This document shows positions 58,201 through 64,000 of a stretch of DNA of 64,000 nt, one piece after another (the stretch's first letter is position 1; every line of letters starts with the position of its first letter). Source of the DNA: Sipunculus nudus (Eukaryota; Annelida; Sipuncula; Golfingiida; Sipunculidae); NCBI GenBank assembly GCA_026874595.1, contig CM049308.1, positions 34,776,027 through 34,840,026 of the forward strand, read 5' to 3'. A model generated the notes under the pieces. It had not been told where the DNA came from and ran no database searches. It saw only the letters and a program-made list of their open reading frames with translations. The translations under genes and the position numbers were made by a program.

Positions 58201-58930
58201 CTTAATCTGACTCAGGTCACGTGGCCTTGTTATCGTAACATAACAGGCTGTGTTTACTAACACGCAGGGCTGTAACAAGGTGTTAAACAGTCGTATGGGA
58301 GGAAATGAGACTGCGTGCTGGAATGGTTTTGCTGGCAAGCTTTTGTAAAAAGCAAAACTGAACTGATAGTGTTAAAGAATAGGAATAATATTGCTCCTAA
58401 TTATGTCCCTTTAAAAAAATTGCTTACTATCCGACACCTTAAGTGTGTAGATAGCAGTCTCTTCTCATTTCTTCAAGCTAGCAGTTACTCTGATTACATG
58501 TATCTTGAAAAATAAATCCTAGTATGCAACATTTAAACATTTCTTTGGTGAGACATCAAAAGCGGCGTGATAGTGCCACTTGTAAGAAGTGGATGATTTT
58601 GAATGTTCATGCACACTGAGCCCCGCACTCGCTCAGTGTTGTGGTGGACAGCCGCTGATAAGTTCCAGATTCTAAAACAGGAACAAGCTGCAGCTAGATA
58701 GACAAACCAATATCACATTTTACGGAAAACGTTTACTATATATATTTAAAAGCAAGCATAACACTTACGAATATTATAAAGAAACATAAAAAGAATTTAT
58801 CCTCAATCTTTAATTTATAAAATGTTGTACAAGATAGTACATAAAATCAACAGATATCGTTTATCTCATTCAGTTCTTTGCAGAAGGCATATGGTACCTG
58901 AGAAGTCAACCAATCTCAGCTCTGAAGTAC
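55240..58930. other. No gene recognised
   Basis: A 95-codon open frame at 55970-56257 has no known domain. 56860-57135 has repeated CCCGG-T, TACGGT and TCCTACGG pieces of a degenerate GC-richer repeat. 57900-58080 has the AATCACCTATAAAG dispersed motif. The remainder is AT-rich. Confidence 0.45.
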
Positions 58931-58959
58931 TGGAGGCTCCATCACGCCACGTTATTTTG

Positions 58960-59215
58960 ATGGATCTCTCGCGCCTTGTGGACTCGAAGCTCTATCGAGC
59001 CTTTGTAAACTCGAAGCTCTGCGGGCCTTGTAAATTCGAAATTAAATAGCGCCTTTGGTTAACTCAAAGTTTTATCGCGCTTTTGTTAAACTCGAAAGCT
59101 CTATCGCGCCAGGTAAACTCGAAAGCCAAATCACCTCTTGTTAACTCGAAAGCTCTCGCGGCTACTTCAACTCGATATTCAATCGCGTCTTCGTCAACTG
59201 TAAGCTCTCACCCCT
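58960..59215. repeat. About 31-bp tandem repeat
   Basis: About eight degenerate units of the form AACTCGAAGCTCTATCGCGCCTTTGTA. Followed by a triplet of CACGTTTGGTTTTG (59360-59405). Confidence 0.8.
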
Positions 59216-59439
59216 GGCAACCAGCCAAAACCACAAGGCAATTTGTGACATGGTTGTGTATGTCTTTGCATATGGAACGGGAAGGGGGGGGGGAGGGTTA
59301 TTAGACGTTGGAGTCTTAAGCCTCTTTAGGACCACAAAACCAAATCTTCCAAAGAAAGACACGTTTGGTTTTGTTTCACGTTTGGTTCAGTTACACGTTT
59401 GGTTTTGACACGTCCCCTAATTTTCTCACTCTTACAGAA

Positions 59440-61515
59440 TAAACAACGTGTGGACAAACTTATGGCCCGTCGCCTCTAATAGGTTTGTTTTAAAGACAAC
59501 TGATGTATAAACAAACTCAGACATGCCACCTGTCCATCTCTATTCTGTTTACATGATAGCTGACGTGAGAAAAAAAATAAGACACGTCGCCTGTCTATCT
59601 TTGTTCTGTTTACATGATTACTGACGTGTGAACAAACTTAGACACGTCACCTGTGTATCTTTGCTCTGTTTACATGTTTACATGGTAGACGACGTGAAAA
59701 CAAACTTACACACGCCGTCTGGCCATCTCTGTTCTGTTTAAATGATAACTGACGTGTGAACAAAATTAGACATGCCGTCTGTCCATCTGTATTCTGTTCT
59801 GTTGATACCTTACATGTGAACAAACTTAGACACGTCGACTGTCTATCTTTGTTCTGTTAACATGATAGACGACATATGATAAACTTAGACACGTCGCCTG
59901 AGTATCGTTGTTCTGTTTACATGATAGACGACCTGTGAATAAACCCAGACATGCCACCTGTCCATCTTTGTAATGCTATAAGACAGACGACGTCTGAACA
60001 AACTTAGACACGTGGCCTCAGTATCTTTGTTCTGTTAACAATATAGCTGACATGTGAACAAACTTGGACACGTCAACTGTCTATCTTTGTTCTGTGTACA
60101 TGATAACTGACGTGTGAACAAACTTAGACACGTCACCTGTGTATCTTTGCTCTGTTTACATGGTAGACGACGTAAAAACAAACTTATACACGCCGTCTGG
60201 CCATCTCTGTTCTGTTTAAATGATAACTGACATGTAAACAAAATTAGACATGCCGTCTGTCCATCTCTATTCTGTTCTGTTGATACCTTACGTGTGAACA
60301 AACTTAGACACGTCGACTGTCTATCTTTGTTCTGTTAACATGATAGACGACATATGATAAACTTAGACACGTCGCCTGAGTATCTTTGTTCTGTTTACAT
60401 GATAGACGACCTGTGAATAAACCCAGACATGCCACCTGTCCATCTTTGTAGTGCTATAAGACAGACGACGTCTGAACAAACTTAGACACGTGGCCTCTGT
60501 ATCTTTGTTCTGTTAACAATATAGCTGACATGTGAAAAAATAAAAAGGCGACGTGTCTTAGTTTGTTCACACGCCGTCCATCATGTAAACAGAATAGAGA
60601 TAGACAGATTGCTTGTCTACGTTTGCTTCCACATCGTTTATCATGTAATATGAACAAAGATACACAGATGACGTGTCTAAGTCTGTTCAGACGTCAGTTA
60701 TCATGTACACAGAACAAAAATAGACATCTGACGTGTCCAAGTGTGTTCACATGTAAGAAATCATTAAACAGAACAGAGATGGACAGACGGCGTGTCTAAG
60801 TTTGTTTTCACGTCGTCTATCATGTAAACAGAGCAAAGATAAACAGGCGACGTGTCTAAGTTGGTTCACTTGTTAGTTATCGTGTAAACAGAACAAAGAT
60901 TGACAGGCGATGTGTCTAAGTTTGTTCACACGTCAGTTTTCCTGTAAACAGAGCAAAGATAAATAGGCGACGTGTCTAAGTTGGTTCACTTGTCAGTTAT
61001 CGTGTAAACAGAACAAAGATACACAGGTGACGTGTCTAAGTTTGTTCACACGTCAGTTATCATGTACACAGAACAAAGATAGACAGTTGACGTGTCCAAG
61101 TTTGTTCACATGTCAGCTATATTATTAACAGAACAAAGATACAGAGGCCACGTGTCTAAGTTTGTTCAGACGTCGTCTGTCTTATAGCACTACAAAGATG
61201 GGTTTATTCACAGATCGTCTATCATGAACACAGAACAAAGATACACAGGCGACATGTCTAAGTTTATCATATGTCACCTATATTGTAAACAGAACAAAAA
61301 TAAAAAGGCGACGTGTCTAAGTTTGTTCACACGCTTGTTCGCGTTTATTCACGACGATCTGTGAATAAACCCAGACATTCCACCTGTCTATCTTTGTAGT
61401 GCAATAAGATAGACGACGTCTGAACAAACTTAGACACGTCGACTGTCTATATATATGTTCTGTTTACATGAAACCTGACGTGTGAATAAAACTTAGACAC
61501 GTCGCCTGATTATCA
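59440..61515. repeat. 60-bp satellite in an inverted array, coding-periodic
   Basis: Monomers contain GACACGTCGCCTGTCTATCT, TTGTTCTGTTTACATGAT and ACTGACGTGTGAACAAACTTA. Orientation is forward at 59440-60540, inverted at 60545-61340, and forward again at 61345-61515. The second junction is a perfect 10-bp inverted repeat, GTTTATTCAC/GTGAATAAAC. A higher-order unit of about 478 bp (eight monomers) repeats at 59681 and 60159. In the frame that reads CLSLFTRQLSCKQNKDRQAT the monomer is exactly 20 codons and stays open over several units (60035-60301 minus; 60563-60799 plus). That peptide matches a segment of the 61548-63983 protein. Confidence 0.92.
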
Positions 61516-61547
61516 TTGTCCTTGGTTTGCTACGTGTAATTTATCTC

Positions 61548-63983
61548 CTATTGTAGTGTGCATTTTCGTAAACGACTTCGCGATACCCGATCAGGTGGCG
61601 CTCCAGGCGGAGGCTGGGGCTTCTTCGATAAATGTGTTATGTCTTTATATGAAACAGCAAGCGGTGAACGGTTTGATGGGAATACTTGAGATGACACCCT
61701 GGGTTGTGATACCACTGTATCACCGATGAGAGACTTGGCTGATGAATATTCCCGGGGAGTTGAGCTGTCGGCGCCTACATCAGAAAGAACTGAATACTTG
61801 TTTGGGAAAGTGGACATAACGGGTATTGTTGGCAAGATTTTAACTGATACATCAGGAGACCTAACAGGTAACGTTTCAACGCCTACGGTCTTGAGAGGTG
61901 GCCGACAGATAGTGGTTTTATCTGCGGTCACTGACGTTTTATTTGGCTTTGCGGGAAGTATTGCTGCCGGTTTAGAACAGACAACACTGGTTTTATTCAC
62001 ACCAGATGACCGCGTGAAGTTCAGTGTTGTCTGAGGGCTTTTAGAATCTATAAATATATAAGGAAAATCCGGCAATGTGGGCTTACCTTTTACGCGTCGA
62101 CGGAGTTTGTCTGTTGGTGCAGACTTAGTCTGTGGCAGTGCCGGTAGATATGGTAACACCGGGGTACCATTCTGAACAGCGGCCTTGGAGGGTTTTGTTT
62201 CGCTGTTGCCTACTAATTGAATATTATCGTTTATGAGTGGCAGCTCAATCTGCTTCATCGCTGGCTCAACAGAACAGGAGCCGTGGTTGTTGCTATCATC
62301 AGCTACAGGGCTGGGGTTAGGAGATGGCCGACCTGTGAATGAACCTAGACAGGTCGCCTTTACATTTTGATCATATTTATGTTGTAAGTGACGTGTAGGT
62401 CGGTTTGTTGCCTCTTTGCCTTGGTTCCCTTCTGTAGGGACCTGTGCTTTGCAAATTTTTGGTTCTGACATAGTTTTGAGCCGAGACTTTCTACTCCTGT
62501 CTGCTAGAGGTTTTATTACAGATATCTCAGACAAATAGACACCAGGGAGAGGAATTTGAGACTTACGCCTGCCCTTGAGAGAAGGATTGTCTGAGGCGGA
62601 ACCAGTCTTACAGCTAGTTTGCCTTTGTGACTGATGGTTGGTGGGGGAGACTATTGAACATGTTGCCTTTTTATTTCTAATACGACCAGGTGCCAGTTGA
62701 TCGACAGAAGTTACCTTTGTCATGTTTTCTCTTTTATCTTTCGCCCATTTATCTGATGGTTTGTCTTTTACTGAAGGGCTTTTTGAACAAGTGCCCTGTC
62801 TGTTTTGTCTGTGTACTCCGGGGAATTGTATTTTTTGTCTTACTTTTGTCTGGCTGTCAGGCTTTACAGAAGCCTTAGACACAGCAGACTTTTGGCTATT
62901 TTTGACGACCTGGCTCTTTGTAAAATTGTCACCCTGGCGTCTTGTTGGTTTATATTTAGAGTTAATGCACCGAGCCGATTGTGTGGAGCAGGGAACTTTC
63001 GAGTTGCCACTTTGGAACGAATCTGCACGGCTCTTAACTGCAGTTCCTTTGGCATGTTTGGGGCTTTTTGTTTTACCTGTAGCTTTTTTGTGGCTTTTCG
63101 GAGGTCCTGGGGTATCGTCAAAGTCCCATGGCTTGGCTAAAGGCCACGGGTCCATCAGTTTATAAAACCTATACGGCACTCTTCGGGGTCTATATATTGC
63201 TGAGTGGGACAAGTTATTCTTCAGCACACCATCGGGCACCCGAACCCAGGGCAGTTTGGACAAAAGTAAAATCTTACGGAGCCCCATAGGTTTTTCATAA
63301 TCAGGCCCGTGGTCAATTTTAAAAGATATGGGACTTCCTGTCATTTTGTGACGTGCTCCGTCGGCTAATGGCGAAGGCAAGCATTGGATCAGTTCCGGTT
63401 CCTGGTAGTCGAAATTGTCATAATCATTAAAATAACCATGGTCACATGTCATCATACCAGGATCATCTTCAAAGCAAGGTCTGTCAAGAGACAATATGTC
63501 CGGCTCTGGAGCGCCAAATGATCCTTGGGTTCCAGTTAAATTTACCATGCGAGACTGATCGTGTGAATTGGGCATTGGCTTTTCGGACGATACATCGCAT
63601 GAATTTAACGAATTCCAGTCAATATCAAAACGCTCAAAACGCGGACTAACAGGACAAACGGACGCAGATTGGACTGTCTCGATGTCACGGAGCTGATTTC
63701 GGTTATTTGAAGCGAGCTGGTGATCGTGCGATTCGGGCAACGGGTTTTCGGGTAAAAAATCGCGTGAATTTAACGAAGACCAGTCAGTGTCAAAACGCGG
63801 ACAAACAGGAAAATCGGACATAGACTGGCCTGTCTCGATGTCATGGACGTTGGTTCCGCTGACGTGACTGTGATTATTCGGATCGTCATCCATGGCGAGC
63901 TGGTGATCGGGAGGTACTGGTGTCGTCACTCTGGCCAGCGGTACATCGTCGTTCCAAGGGATGGTGAACCTGTTGAATGACAT
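61548..63983 (-). CDS. Hypothetical basic, disordered 811-aa protein
   Basis: This is the longest intact frame of the window. ATG at 63983 is bracketed by an in-frame TAA three codons upstream, and the stop is at 61548-61550. I do not recognise it. The N-terminus has two tandem copies (about residues 26-85 and 88-145) of DHQLA...DIET-QS...CPVSPRF-DW-SLNS...P-P-SHD. Residues about 200-290 look more ordered (LPWVRVPDGVLKNNLSHSAI, YRPRRVPYRFYKL, DPWPLAKPWDF). From about 295 on it is rich in K, S, P and Q, with basic clusters. Two PGV(H/Y) repeats and three NR/NK-K-TCS-like repeats occur. TRHLQHKYDQNVKATCLGSF (near 62335-62394) matches the satellite downstream. It is a single-exon frame with no signal peptide or membrane segment. 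Host gene or mobile-element gene is undecided. Confidence 0.6.
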   Translation of the reverse strand: MSFNRFTIPWNDDVPLARVTTPVPPDHQLAMDDDPNNHSHVSGTNVHDIETGQSMSDFPVCPRFDTDWSSLNSRDFLPENPLPESHDHQLASNNRNQLRDIETVQSASVCPVSPRFERFDIDWNSLNSCDVSSEKPMPNSHDQSRMVNLTGTQGSFGAPEPDILSLDRPCFEDDPGMMTCDHGYFNDYDNFDYQEPELIQCLPSPLADGARHKMTGSPISFKIDHGPDYEKPMGLRKILLLSKLPWVRVPDGVLKNNLSHSAIYRPRRVPYRFYKLMDPWPLAKPWDFDDTPGPPKSHKKATGKTKSPKHAKGTAVKSRADSFQSGNSKVPCSTQSARCINSKYKPTRRQGDNFTKSQVVKNSQKSAVSKASVKPDSQTKVRQKIQFPGVHRQNRQGTCSKSPSVKDKPSDKWAKDKRENMTKVTSVDQLAPGRIRNKKATCSIVSPTNHQSQRQTSCKTGSASDNPSLKGRRKSQIPLPGVYLSEISVIKPLADRSRKSRLKTMSEPKICKAQVPTEGNQGKEATNRPTRHLQHKYDQNVKATCLGSFTGRPSPNPSPVADDSNNHGSCSVEPAMKQIELPLINDNIQLVGNSETKPSKAAVQNGTPVLPYLPALPQTKSAPTDKLRRRVKGKPTLPDFPYIFIDSKSPQTTLNFTRSSGVNKTSVVCSKPAAILPAKPNKTSVTADKTTICRPPLKTVGVETLPVRSPDVSVKILPTIPVMSTFPNKYSVLSDVGADSSTPREYSSAKSLIGDTVVSQPRVSSQVFPSNRSPLAVSYKDITHLSKKPQPPPGAPPDRVSRSRLRKCTLQ

Positions 63984-64000
63984 TAAGCGTTAAATTATGA

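Noticed and set aside
60035-60799. Open frames in the satellite as separate genes
   Set aside because: They are simply the 20-codon periodic reading of the satellite monomer, broken wherever unit length changes. No start or end structure.
62690-63165. Plus-strand hydrophobic open frames opposite the 811-aa protein
   Set aside because: They mirror the Lys/Ser/Gln-rich codons of the minus-strand gene, which read as Phe/Leu/Cys on the other strand.

Overview
The window looks like animal nuclear DNA, most likely a lophotrochozoan and perhaps a bivalve. It is AT-rich and gene-poor, and full of microsatellites, poly(C)/poly(G) runs, tandem repeats and decayed transposons (L1-like and other LINE reverse transcriptases, a THAP9/P-element transposase, a DDE_Tnp_4 transposase). 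The bivalve guess rests on the style of the dispersed repeats and is an inference. I found no tRNA, rRNA or CRISPR array.

The main content is an endogenous viral element of Polinton/adintovirus type, present as two diverged copies in opposite orientation plus a third fragment. Copy A (1-about 7250) runs off the left edge. It holds a type B DNA polymerase (PolB) on the minus strand, split from its N-terminal domain by a frameshift and a stop codon. Diverging from PolB on the plus strand are three genes: an unrecognised acidic 518-aa protein (gene Y), a 23-aa glycine-rich membrane peptide, and a 442-aa proline-rich protein (gene Z). A second, conserved reading frame overlaps gene Z. Copy B (20547-24911) has the same order in reverse complement and is pseudogenised. 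Copy C (7806-8100) is a fragment of gene Z only. Because A, B and C are diverged, comparing them shows what has been under selection: the Z overlap frame, the membrane peptide, gene Y and a short promoter block are all conserved. No integrase, capsid, ATPase or protease gene is visible; if they exist in copy A they would lie left of the window.

From about 7 to 20 kb there are a 29-bp-period repeat, a tandem-repeat transposon (9051-10567), a zinc-finger/DDE-like fragment, GC-rich palindromes, a possible terminal exon, LINE remnants and a P-element fragment. From about 25 to 53 kb the DNA is mostly repeats: a 430-bp inverted repeat pair around an L1-like LINE, a DDE_Tnp_4 transposase, segmental duplications, and a 460-bp tandem array beside a PHD-finger fragment on the minus strand. 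From 53.7 to 55.2 kb there are a possible LTR and a TatD-like nuclease pseudogene, both on the minus strand.

At the right end (61548-63983, minus) is an intact 811-codon open frame for a basic, disordered protein of unknown function. Directly downstream lies a 2-kb inverted satellite array (59440-61515). Its 60-bp monomer is 20 codons long and matches, in frame, a segment of that protein, so the satellite appears to be an amplified piece of coding sequence or to share its origin.
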